From: Membranihabitans marinus
GTDB taxonomy: Bacteria > Bacteroidota > Bacteroidia > Chitinophagales > Saprospiraceae
Assembly (NCBI RefSeq): GCF_021729155.1
Contig: NZ_JAJQYA010000001.1
Location: 326,936-390,935, forward strand
DNA: 64,000 bases
Reading direction: 5' to 3'
Shown here: in pieces, positions 37,995 to 45,650 of the stretch
Position numbering within the stretch: the first letter of the stretch is position 1
Layout of the letters: the number at the start of each line of letters is the position of its first letter
The notes under the pieces: model-generated
Database searches by the model: none
What the model saw: the letters and a program-made list of their open reading frames with translations, nothing else
What the model was told of the DNA's origin: nothing
Translations under genes and position numbers: made by a program

Positions 37995-38582
37995 TTAATT
38001 TCGTTTGGACTTTTTAGGTGGTTTACATTCTTTGCAAAAATCACTTAAAGCGTTAATCTCATCCATTACTTCTAAGTGTAATGCCTTAAGTTTTACTTTG
38101 TCTTCCCCTATATTGGTTTCTTTACTGGCCAAAACATGTCTTTGATTGTATTGTCTATTCATCTCGTCGTATATGGGATGAAAAAAGTCGGTATTCGAAA
38201 ATAGACCTTTGTTTTCAAACAATTTTTCTCTTAGTTTACGGGCATATAATTCGGCTAGATCAAAAGAAAAGCGAGAAAAATTGACCAATTGATCTGCCTT
38301 TTCTTCATCTGGTGATACGATGTAGGATTCACTAGGGTCAAATGTACAGTCGACTTTTGAATTAAAATTTTTAGTGAAAATAAATTCTGCACTGGTCATT
38401 TCAAATTCGAAGTTGATGCCGATGGCTGAATTAATGGTGTTTTGATTAACATCTCCAATTTTAGTTTTAGGCGATTGAAAGTCAGAAAACTGCAATTGGT
38501 ATTCTCCATCCCAATCTATGATGTCTTGACCGATAGATGCTTGTAGCGATAAACAGAGAAGGATAACTAATAAATTTTTCAT
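37995..38582 (-). CDS. Exported DUF922-like protein without the HEQGHFD motif
   Basis: A 195-residue protein with a signal peptide (ends SIGQ, about 19). The layout resembles DUF922 predicted zinc proteases: W-D-G-x-Y-Q-L-x-F-S-D-F at 24-35, NSAIGINFEF, FDPSESYIV (81-89) and the helix FDLAELYARKLREKL (107-121). In typical DUF922 proteins the latter is preceded by HEQGHFDI; here the equivalent residues 101-109 read NFSRFSFDL, so both metal His are missing. It is probably a non-catalytic relative. The last 35 residues are charged with two Cys and a Lys-rich end. This assignment is from memory of the family pattern and not certain. Confidence 0.55.
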   Translation of the reverse strand: MKNLLVILLCLSLQASIGQDIIDWDGEYQLQFSDFQSPKTKIGDVNQNTINSAIGINFEFEMTSAEFIFTKNFNSKVDCTFDPSESYIVSPDEEKADQLVNFSRFSFDLAELYARKLREKLFENKGLFSNTDFFHPIYDEMNRQYNQRHVLASKETNIGEDKVKLKALHLEVMDEINALSDFCKECKPPKKSKRN

Positions 38583-38824
38583 TTAAAATCTGTTATAAAA
38601 TTCATTGAATAGGGCTATTGTCAGCCTAGGCTCGCCCTTAAATCAGCCAGAGGCTTAAGATATAGAAATATCTTTATTTCCCCTAATGACTGGGCATATG
38701 TTTTCTTGTCCTTTATCTTTATTGATTGGATGACAACTATCTTGAACTTTTGGTTTAGGTTAAGAAGTCAAATGATTAAGTATTGTTTCCATCATTAAGA
38801 TGGGTTTCGATCCCATGTCGGAGA

Positions 38825-39967
38825 CTATTTATTCTCAAAATCATGCACGGCATACAGTTTTTTCATTTGACTTAAAACCACAGAATGAGGGCTGAATTTC
38901 ATGATGAGTTTCAAAAAGAATTGCCCTGTAGTGCTATGGGCCATTTTTCCGAACCGCCATGAATTATTGACTATATAATCTACTTTTTTACGTCGTAGGG
39001 TTTCAAATTTTTCGAAAGCTCGCTTGGGGGTTTTATTTTGATTTAAGACATTGCTCATGCAATAACTATCTTCTATTCCTTGTCCTGCGCCTTGCCCCAT
39101 ATTGGGAGTCATCGCATGGGCAGCATCGCCGAGTAAGCAAACGGATCCGAGATGCCATGTCGGAAGTCTTTTAAGGTCAAATAAGTCTCCTCTGATTATT
39201 TGGGTCGAGGCTGTGTGTTCTATAATTTGGTTGACAATTGGTGCAAAGTCTTTAAACTGGTTTTGTAAATCACTCTTCACATAGTTGGGGTCTAATGAAA
39301 TATCAACGGAGGAGTTGAGTACTGCAAACCAATAGGTTTTTTCAGCGCTTACCTGGGTTATTCCAAATCGCTTGCCAGGGCCCCATGATTCTCTACCCAC
39401 ATGTCTCAAGTCTGGAGGCAGTGGTATGGGTGAAATGCCCCGCCAACATACTTGTTGAGAATCCCGCAATGAGGCGGTAGGGAAGAGTTGTTGTCTCACT
39501 TTGGAATGAATGCCATCGGCGCCTAACAATACATCTGCTGTATAGGTAGAATCTTGAAATTTGATTTCTATTGTACCATTATTGGAGGAATGGCTGGAAT
39601 AGGTATGACCTAGGTGAACTGTTTCTGGAGGTAAAGCATTATAAAGTATTTGTTGCAATCTTCCTCTATGGATTCCAATAATTTGATTGCTTACATCATT
39701 ATTTATGCCGTTTTCAAAATCTTTTAAAGGATGGAGATCTTGGTCGGTTATTTCCATTCGATGAAGGATGATGCCATGTTCTCTAATGGTATTGCCTAAA
39801 TGTAATCTATCTAGGATTTTCATAGCATTGGGTTGAAGCATAATGCCAGCACCTACTTCTTTGAGTTCTTCACTTTGTTCAAATATCTCAGCAGGGATAC
39901 CTAGTTTACGCAATGCAATGGCTGTTGTTAATCCGGTAATACCGCCTCCGATGATGGCTATTTTCAT
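38825..39967 (-). CDS. FAD-dependent monooxygenase (aromatic hydroxylase-like)
   Basis: A 380-residue group A flavoprotein monooxygenase. Visible are the N-terminal FAD motif IIGGGITGLTTAIALRKLG, the DG motif LGADGIHSKVR and the GD motif CLLGDAAHAMTPNMGQG, with a following GIEDSY. These enzymes hydroxylate phenols, aryl acids or similar compounds using NAD(P)H and oxygen; relatives include salicylate and 3-hydroxybenzoate hydroxylases and bacterial zeaxanthin-epoxidase-like proteins. No ring-cleavage genes are nearby, so a role in aromatic catabolism is not supported and the substrate is open. It is followed upstream by a MITE-like element. Confidence 0.86.
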   Translation of the reverse strand: MKIAIIGGGITGLTTAIALRKLGIPAEIFEQSEELKEVGAGIMLQPNAMKILDRLHLGNTIREHGIILHRMEITDQDLHPLKDFENGINNDVSNQIIGIHRGRLQQILYNALPPETVHLGHTYSSHSSNNGTIEIKFQDSTYTADVLLGADGIHSKVRQQLFPTASLRDSQQVCWRGISPIPLPPDLRHVGRESWGPGKRFGITQVSAEKTYWFAVLNSSVDISLDPNYVKSDLQNQFKDFAPIVNQIIEHTASTQIIRGDLFDLKRLPTWHLGSVCLLGDAAHAMTPNMGQGAGQGIEDSYCMSNVLNQNKTPKRAFEKFETLRRKKVDYIVNNSWRFGKMAHSTTGQFFLKLIMKFSPHSVVLSQMKKLYAVHDFENK

Positions 39968-40040
39968 TTGATTAATTTTTATACGAAATACATTTATAAT
40001 TTATAAGCTCACCCACCCACGACACGGGGGCTTTCCCACC

Positions 40041-40107
40041 CGAAACACGGAGGTTTCGTTTCCCTCGCCAAAGGTCGATTTACGACCTTTGATTGCTCAA
40101 AGAGCAA
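40041..40107. repeat. Covarying hairpin module, copy B
   Basis: Hairpin I CGAAAC-ACGGAG-GTTTCG (40041-40058), linker TTTCCCTCGC, hairpin II CAAAGGTC-GATTTAC-GACCTTTG (40069-40091), hairpin III TTGCTC-AAA-GAGCAA (40093-40107). The loops match copies A and C; the stems do not. Confidence 0.75.
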
Positions 40108-40145
40108 TTTTGTTCAGTCATAGCCTCGTTAAACGGCCAACCCTC

Positions 40146-40208
40146 CCGTGAGACTGAGCTCACGGCTCCCTCGCTGAAAGTCGATTTACGACTTTCAATG
40201 CTACGCAT
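40146..40208. repeat. Covarying hairpin module, copy C
   Basis: Hairpin I CCGTGAG-ACTGAG-CTCACGG (40146-40165), linker CTCCCTCGC, hairpin II TGAAAGTC-GATTTAC-GACTTTCA (40175-40197), hairpin III ATGC-TAC-GCAT (40198-40208). Confidence 0.75.
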
Positions 40209-40298
40209 CCTGCTCAGTTGTCTCGGAATCTTTTCCGTCATTATAAAATGTAATTCGTATTAGTTGTTTCACTTGAATATTATCCTAGTTATTTAAGT

Positions 40299-40436
40299 AT
40301 ACGAAATGAATTTTATTTTTACGGTTAAAATGACCGTAAATAATGTGAACCATCATTGATCCCTAGTGATTTGATGACTAAAGTCTATTTTTAATGTTTT
40401 TTCACTGCAGAAGTCAATTATAAATTCATTTTGTAT
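40299..40436. mobile_element. MITE-like element 3 (138 bp)
   Basis: Left end ATACGAAATGAATTTTAT (40299-40316); the right end (about 40419-40436) is the reverse complement of ATACAAAATGAATTTATA. Just inside the left end is a perfect 8-bp hairpin TTTACGGT/ACCGTAAA (40318-40340, 7-nt loop). The ends are related to those of elements 1 and 2 but more diverged. Confidence 0.55.
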
Positions 40437-40478
40437 TAAAAGGTTGAAATAGGTTTTTAGCTTCATCACTTCGACGTG

Positions 40479-41867
40479 TTATCTTTTGTGTTGATGTATC
40501 CAATAGTTTTCAATGTCTTCTAGGCTCATGCCCTTGGTTTCTGGAATCATCTTGTAAAAGAAGAAAATAGCGACTAGGCAAGAAGCCGCAAAAGTAAAGA
40601 AGCCAGTACTCATACCTACTTGCGATACGTAGTATGGAAATAAAAAGGCCGCGCCAAAATTGCTTGCCCAATTGGCGAAGGTAGCCAATGACATAGCCTG
40701 ACCTCGAATGTGATTGGGATAAATTTCTCCTAAGAGTACCCAGATGACAGCATTGATGGACAAGGCCAAACTGGCAATATAAATGCAGAGTAGTACAACG
40801 ATGAGGATTCCTGAAGATTCTGTACTTGTAAAAAGCCAGCCAATGCCACAAAGAGATAAAAATACAGCAGTCATCCCTCCAATGAGTAGGGGTTTGCGTC
40901 CCCATTTGTCGATTTTCCACAATGCTATGGCCGTAAATATCAAATTGATAATGCCGATTAAAACCTGAAATTGAACTGCACTGTCCAATTCAAATCCCGC
41001 ATTTTCCAATATGGTAGGTCCGTAATAAATCACAATATTGACCCCAGTAAATTGTCCGAATATGGATAAGCCAAGGCCAACTAACAAGGCTTTGCGCCAT
41101 TGAGGGTGAAGTATGGATGATTTAGACTGGTTTTGCTGGTGTTTTTTATCCTCTATAGGAGCAATCAATTCGGTATTTAATTTTTTAAATAGGATTTGCG
41201 CTTGTTCGACAAATCCATTGTTGAGTAGCCAACGCGGACTTTCTGGAATCCACAATAGTAGAAGGAAGAATAGACCACTTGGGATGGTTTCTACTAAGAA
41301 CATTGATCTCCAAATTTCGATATTGATGATTTTTTTCCAAAAGGAATGATGGCTAGTGGCTATACCAGGTTGGGCGTCGGCAAGGAGAAGGTAATTGGAA
41401 AAATAAGCCAACATAATACCCAATACAATGGACATTTGGTATAATGCCACGAGGCGACCCCTGATATGTGGTGGGGAAATTTCTGAAATATACATGGGTG
41501 ATAATACCGAAGCCATACCTACTCCTAGTCCTCCGATAATTCGAGCCGCAATGAGAAAGGTGAAATTGGGAGGAATGGCTGAAAGTAGGGCAGAAACAAA
41601 AAACAATGCCGCAGCTATCAACAATATAGGCTTTCTACCGTGTCGATCACTGAGGCCGCCAGCCATAAAGGCTCCAATGATGGCTCCAATTAGGGCCGCA
41701 CTTCCAAACCAGCCTACCTGTATTTGATTTAGGTTATATTGTTGTTCTACCATGGCAAAGGTGCCTGAAATAACGGCAGTGTCAAATCCGAATAAAATAC
41801 CACCTAGGGAAGCTACAAAGCAAATTTGCCATAAATATCTAGGTAGAGTTGAAGATCGACTATTCAT
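40479..41867 (-). CDS. Sugar porter, MFS family
   Basis: A 462-residue, 12-segment inner-membrane protein of the MFS sugar-porter group (XylE/GlcP-like), which imports monosaccharides with H+ or Na+. Diagnostic motifs are GGLSDRHGRKPIL after segment 2, RIIGGLGVGMASV, PESPRWLL before the central loop, KWGRKPLLIGG and the C-terminal PETKG. Its start overlaps the end of the AGE epimerase gene by 8 bases, so both are coupled in one operon. It probably imports the sugar that the epimerase acts on. Confidence 0.93.
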   Translation of the reverse strand: MNSRSSTLPRYLWQICFVASLGGILFGFDTAVISGTFAMVEQQYNLNQIQVGWFGSAALIGAIIGAFMAGGLSDRHGRKPILLIAAALFFVSALLSAIPPNFTFLIAARIIGGLGVGMASVLSPMYISEISPPHIRGRLVALYQMSIVLGIMLAYFSNYLLLADAQPGIATSHHSFWKKIINIEIWRSMFLVETIPSGLFFLLLLWIPESPRWLLNNGFVEQAQILFKKLNTELIAPIEDKKHQQNQSKSSILHPQWRKALLVGLGLSIFGQFTGVNIVIYYGPTILENAGFELDSAVQFQVLIGIINLIFTAIALWKIDKWGRKPLLIGGMTAVFLSLCGIGWLFTSTESSGILIVVLLCIYIASLALSINAVIWVLLGEIYPNHIRGQAMSLATFANWASNFGAAFLFPYYVSQVGMSTGFFTFAASCLVAIFFFYKMIPETKGMSLEDIENYWIHQHKR

Positions 41868-43044
41868 TTTCTATTTTTTCTAATAGGGTAAATATTTGAT
41901 ATAGGCCTCGTGGAACATGAAAACACCCCTTCCATTTCCCTCCTTTAAGGGGGAGTAATACTTCTCCGCGACGATTGAGATAGCCAAACCATTCTCCATG
42001 TTGAGGATCCGGGAAATGGTTTTGAGAATAGTTGTGTAGTTTTAGAAAATGATTCCGCATTTCGGGATGGCCGGATAATTGATATCCTTTTAAACTAGCC
42101 ACCATAGCTTCCAAGTGAACCCACCACAGTTTTTGGTCCCATTCTAATTGTTGTGGAGGTCTGCCTAAGATGTCTAGAAAATAATACAAACCTCCGTACT
42201 TATTATCCCAACCCAATTCTAGGGTTTTCAAACTAATGGAAACGGTTTGTTGTATTAAATTGGAGTTTTTCCTTCTTTGACCGATGTCCATCATAAACCA
42301 CATGGCTTCTAATACATGGCCTGGATTAAATAGCCGCCCTTCAAAACTATCTGAAAAATCTCCAGTATCGGTTACATTTTCAATAATGGTTTGAAATTTG
42401 GGTTTATAAAATACCTCCATTACTTCGTGGACAGCATGGTCTAAAGTTTTTTCCACCAAGTCAGGATCCAATACGGATTCCATTTCTAATACGAGATTGC
42501 TTAAAATCATGGGCAGGGCAAAGCTCTTTAAATTCCGTGTATTGGGGTAGATTTTCGAATAAATGCCTTTGGGATTATTCTGGCGTATAAGTATGTTGTT
42601 GAAGGTTTGTTGTGCTATGTCGCTGTATTCTTGATCTCCAGTGGCCGAGTAGAGTTGACTAAAGGCCATAGCGGCGAAACAGTCAGAGAATATATTGTAG
42701 GGTTGGGTTAAGGGCTGGCCTTGACGATTGAGGGAAAAGTACCAATTGCCTTTTGGGTCTCTGCCATTTTGAATTAAAAACTGAGCGCCGTGTAGGGCAG
42801 TAGACAACCATTCTTCACGAGCTTCGTAGTCATTGTATAGCTTAGCAAAAGTCCATACTTGGCGACACTGCAGCCAGATAAATTTGTCGGTATCGAACAC
42901 TTCACCATCTGTATCTAGGCAGGTAAAATATCCACCATGTGCGCGATCTATGGAGTGCTCTAACCAGAATGGTAAGACGTTATCGAATAATTGATTTTTA
43001 TATAAAATCTTAAGGTCGGTAAGGGATTGTTCTGTTGTCGACAT
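41860..43044 (-). CDS. AGE-family epimerase/isomerase (N-acylglucosamine 2-epimerase-like)
   Basis: A 394-residue (alpha/alpha)6-barrel sugar epimerase/isomerase. Conserved features include GGYFTCLDTDGEV, KFIWLQCRQVWTFAKLY, the catalytic-His motif FNPGHVLEAMW, WWVHLEAMVA and the late GCFHVPRGLYQ with the second His. Members interconvert N-acyl-glucosamine and N-acyl-mannosamine, or mannose/fructose, or epimerise cellobiose; sequence alone does not decide. It is cytoplasmic, with no signal. It sits between a predicted glycan-active lipoprotein and a sugar porter. No sialate lyase or ManNAc kinase is adjacent, so a sialic-acid role is not supported. Confidence 0.9.
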   Translation of the reverse strand: MSTTEQSLTDLKILYKNQLFDNVLPFWLEHSIDRAHGGYFTCLDTDGEVFDTDKFIWLQCRQVWTFAKLYNDYEAREEWLSTALHGAQFLIQNGRDPKGNWYFSLNRQGQPLTQPYNIFSDCFAAMAFSQLYSATGDQEYSDIAQQTFNNILIRQNNPKGIYSKIYPNTRNLKSFALPMILSNLVLEMESVLDPDLVEKTLDHAVHEVMEVFYKPKFQTIIENVTDTGDFSDSFEGRLFNPGHVLEAMWFMMDIGQRRKNSNLIQQTVSISLKTLELGWDNKYGGLYYFLDILGRPPQQLEWDQKLWWVHLEAMVASLKGYQLSGHPEMRNHFLKLHNYSQNHFPDPQHGEWFGYLNRRGEVLLPLKGGKWKGCFHVPRGLYQIFTLLEKIENE

Positions 43045-43062
43045 ATTGAATAAAGGTTTAGA

Positions 43063-45204
43063 TTAATCGTTTAACATTTGTTTTTTCAAGTCGGGATAAT
43101 GCTGGGCAATATCCGAATTTTGAGTGAGATCCCAAATGGATGTTTTTAATTCGCGCAAGGCCATGATGCTGGTAATCCAACCCTGGGTCCATCCCGTTTC
43201 TATAGCCCAGGCTCCCCAACCGTGGTCAGCGTTTGAGCCCCAATGTTCGAATCTTTCAAAATCAAAGGCTCTCATCCAACCTCCATCGAGTTCGGGATGA
43301 TGGGGAGATCTAACTTGGGCACGACATAGAAAATCTGCCAATCGATCCGTAGCATCTATAATATTTGAATCATTGGTGGTATAGGCTGCTTCATGGAGAC
43401 CGAGGAAGGCAAAATTTGTAGTGTATAATAGGTCACTGACAGGGTCTCCATTTCTCGCTATAAGGGAAGCTTCATTGGTTCCATAGTCGTCATTGGATTG
43501 TGGGGGTGGATACTTACCCATTTTTAATTCGCCTAATTCTTCTCGAATTGCACCACAAGAGTCTTGCAGTTTGAGGAAGTCATTGACTACACGGAGCAAC
43601 ATTTTTTTGTTTTCATCGGTATTTTCTACTCTGACCAACCATGCCAAAGGGAGGATGATTCTTGCTCGTTCTTGCGCCAAACCATTGGTCCAAGTCCAAC
43701 CGTGGGGATATTTTTCCATCATTGTCAGAATACCTCGTTTGGCCGTTTGGAGGAAAATCTCATCTCCAGTTTTGTCATAAGCCCAAAGGTAGCAAGCCCA
43801 AAGATAGGCTTCAAAATGTGGAGAGTAGTTTTCAATTTCTCGATCGCGATAATATTGCCAACCATTGATTCCTAAGTCTCCTTCATTGATGCGGCTTCCT
43901 CTAAATCCCTTCTTCCCAGTAGTGCGAAGGCAGGCTAGAATAGATTTCATTAGCAATTCGTCCCATTCATTGTTTTGCGTAAGTGCGGCAGAGGTGATGG
44001 CAGCCAAAATAAACCGTGCATTGTCGTCTCCATAGCTGGCTTTAAACCAAGCATAGTTGCTTATCCCCCATGGAAGGAGGCCATAGGCACCATGTTGAGG
44101 ATCGGCATATCCTTTGGTGATGGCTGAAGAATGGAATAAATAATAATCGAGCAAATTTTTCGATGTCGACAAATATTCGGCATTGTCAAGTAGTTGTCCC
44201 GCCGAAGCAAAAGCCATAGCAGTTTCGCTTACACAATCACCGCGAATGGCAATGCCAATGGGTTGACTACCGGATTCATCTATGGAGGAAAAAATACATT
44301 CAAATACTCCTTTTGATCCATCTCCGTATGGAATATTTTCATTCCAAGAAAGATGTTGACTTTTGTTGTCCCATATTTTTTGCAATTTTTCATCATAATT
44401 ATCCGGTACTAGCATACGGGCTTCTCTGTACCAGTTGATGGCCCGTTGTACACTGTTGAGCGCTACATCTTGGGGTAAAACTTTTTCTTTGCGAAAGGAT
44501 GGTGCGACAGTAGCTGTCCACTCTAGAGGGGAAATTGATGCATTTGGCAATAAATGACTAAGTATTGAGTGCCAGATTTTGGCCCATTCTCGCTGAGGAG
44601 CATATCTGCCGGATATAAATTGGCTCAAATTGGTAGTAGATATATAGACAGGAAGGTCTTCCCATTGAAATAAAAGAGGATGATTTTCTTCTGGTAAGCC
44701 GTATATAGCATGATCAAATCCGGCTACTTTTGCAGCTACAATAAGAGGTCGTTCGGCATTTACAGGAATAAAATGTAGGCCGTTAAGACTTAAAATCTGC
44801 AGACTATCTGCTGATTTTATGAAATTTCCATCGCGGATAATGGCGCGTTGATTTCCGGCTTTTACGGTTGAATCCAAGGTTAGGTCTGGTATAATGGAGG
44901 GAAATTCAATAAAGGCTCTTATGTTTCTATTTTTAAGCTTAGTATAAAAATCTTGATTCAAGACTTCTCTTTGGTCTGGATAGGCCGTCGACAAGATGAT
45001 TAAAGCCTCATTTTCTTTTGCCTGATCTAGGGCTTCGATTGGGCTATTATATATTTTGTAATTTATTTGTTCTTGATCTTTAAGGATTTGAGTTAGGTCG
45101 TTGTTAGGGTTTCCAGAAATATGTAAAATGTTTTCCTGCTGACAAGAAATCATTGTTGTTATAAATGTTAAAAAGAGGGAGAGTTGAAATGAGTTTTTTT
45201 TCAT
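43063..45204 (-). CDS. Unknown lipoprotein with a six-hairpin-glycosidase-like region
   Basis: A 713-residue lipoprotein (lipobox MISC, Cys near 21). Residues about 25-235 look like an alpha/beta domain (IYNSPIEALDQAKENEALIILSTAYPD), possibly a glutamine-amidotransferase-like or glycosidase accessory fold. From about 245 to 700 it is helical with repeated aromatic-rich segments (HFEAYLWACYLWAYDKTGD, NADHGWGAWAIETGWTQGW), as in six-hairpin glycosidases. I cannot assign a family or catalytic residues. It is the first gene of an operon with the AGE epimerase and the sugar porter, supporting a role in releasing a sugar outside the cytoplasm. Confidence 0.75.
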   Translation of the reverse strand: MKKNSFQLSLFLTFITTMISCQQENILHISGNPNNDLTQILKDQEQINYKIYNSPIEALDQAKENEALIILSTAYPDQREVLNQDFYTKLKNRNIRAFIEFPSIIPDLTLDSTVKAGNQRAIIRDGNFIKSADSLQILSLNGLHFIPVNAERPLIVAAKVAGFDHAIYGLPEENHPLLFQWEDLPVYISTTNLSQFISGRYAPQREWAKIWHSILSHLLPNASISPLEWTATVAPSFRKEKVLPQDVALNSVQRAINWYREARMLVPDNYDEKLQKIWDNKSQHLSWNENIPYGDGSKGVFECIFSSIDESGSQPIGIAIRGDCVSETAMAFASAGQLLDNAEYLSTSKNLLDYYLFHSSAITKGYADPQHGAYGLLPWGISNYAWFKASYGDDNARFILAAITSAALTQNNEWDELLMKSILACLRTTGKKGFRGSRINEGDLGINGWQYYRDREIENYSPHFEAYLWACYLWAYDKTGDEIFLQTAKRGILTMMEKYPHGWTWTNGLAQERARIILPLAWLVRVENTDENKKMLLRVVNDFLKLQDSCGAIREELGELKMGKYPPPQSNDDYGTNEASLIARNGDPVSDLLYTTNFAFLGLHEAAYTTNDSNIIDATDRLADFLCRAQVRSPHHPELDGGWMRAFDFERFEHWGSNADHGWGAWAIETGWTQGWITSIMALRELKTSIWDLTQNSDIAQHYPDLKKQMLND

Positions 45205-45650
45205 GATTAAAATTTATTGGACATATGAGTAATATATGAAATATTATTGAGTGTTAGACAGTTGCGTCGAATTTCATCTAGGTGGTGGCAAGAGGGAGTT
45301 GTTTACTTAATTCGTTTGTTTATGTTTTTATTAAAATGTAATTTAATTGTTACAAAATATAAATTTTATCTCGAATTAAATGTGAAAGTTTGTTTATTTT
45401 TGTACTTTTGTATTTAAAATTATGTCAAAAAAACAAATATAAATAATTATATATTTTAAATGACATAAAAATATTAACTCGATTACATATATTTATCTCG
45501 TCGATTTATAAATGTGTATACATTAGGGTTATTTTTAATGCGTTGTAGCTTAAATTGATTCTTTGTGTAGGACTAGTAGTAAATCTTTGATTTAGGCATA
45601 TGCCTTCGATTCGCCCCAAAAAATAATTTAGAAATTTTAAAAATTGAATT
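45205..45650. other. Divergent promoter region before the giant surface-protein gene
   Basis: About 445 very AT-rich bases between the minus-strand lipoprotein gene and the giant ORF, with no gene. The only recognisable signal is a box at 45403 (separate entry), which would give a 5' leader of roughly 240 bases. Confidence 0.4.
45403..45410 (+). promoter_or_regulatory. Candidate Bacteroidota -7 promoter box for the giant gene
   Basis: TACTTTTG matches the TAnnTTTG -7 consensus exactly. No perfect TTTG is at the expected distance of about 20 bases upstream (the nearest ends 10 bases before), so support is modest. Confidence 0.3.

Larger units (their letters stand above)
39981..40260. mobile_element. 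MITE-like element 2 (280 bp) carrying two hairpin modules
   Basis: The left end ATACGAAATACATTTATAAT (39981-40000) matches the reverse complement of the right end (40240-40260). The last 33 bases of the right end are nearly identical to the right end of the element at 32417. The interior holds two hairpin modules (40041 and 40146) plus a degenerate CCCACC...ACGGGG unit at 40011-40036. It encodes no protein. Confidence 0.75.
39968..40478. other. Intergenic region with two MITE-like elements
   Basis: About 510 bases containing elements 2 and 3, with two hairpin modules inside element 2. No gene is visible. The flanking minus-strand genes are both intact, so the insertions have not broken coding sequence. 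Confidence 0.6.

Noticed and set aside
38628..38665. Possible fourth hairpin module near AGCCTAGGCT and CTCGCC
   Set aside because: It has the CTCGC linker, but no GATTTAC loop and no stem of the right size; too degenerate to claim.
38800..38816. ATGGG-TTTCGAT-CCCAT hairpin resembling a tRNA T-arm
   Set aside because: The loop order is not the canonical TTCRANY and no acceptor, D or anticodon arms can be drawn around it.
41860..43044. Sialic-acid catabolism from the AGE epimerase
   Set aside because: No sialidase, N-acetylneuraminate lyase or ManNAc kinase is adjacent; the AGE family covers other sugars.
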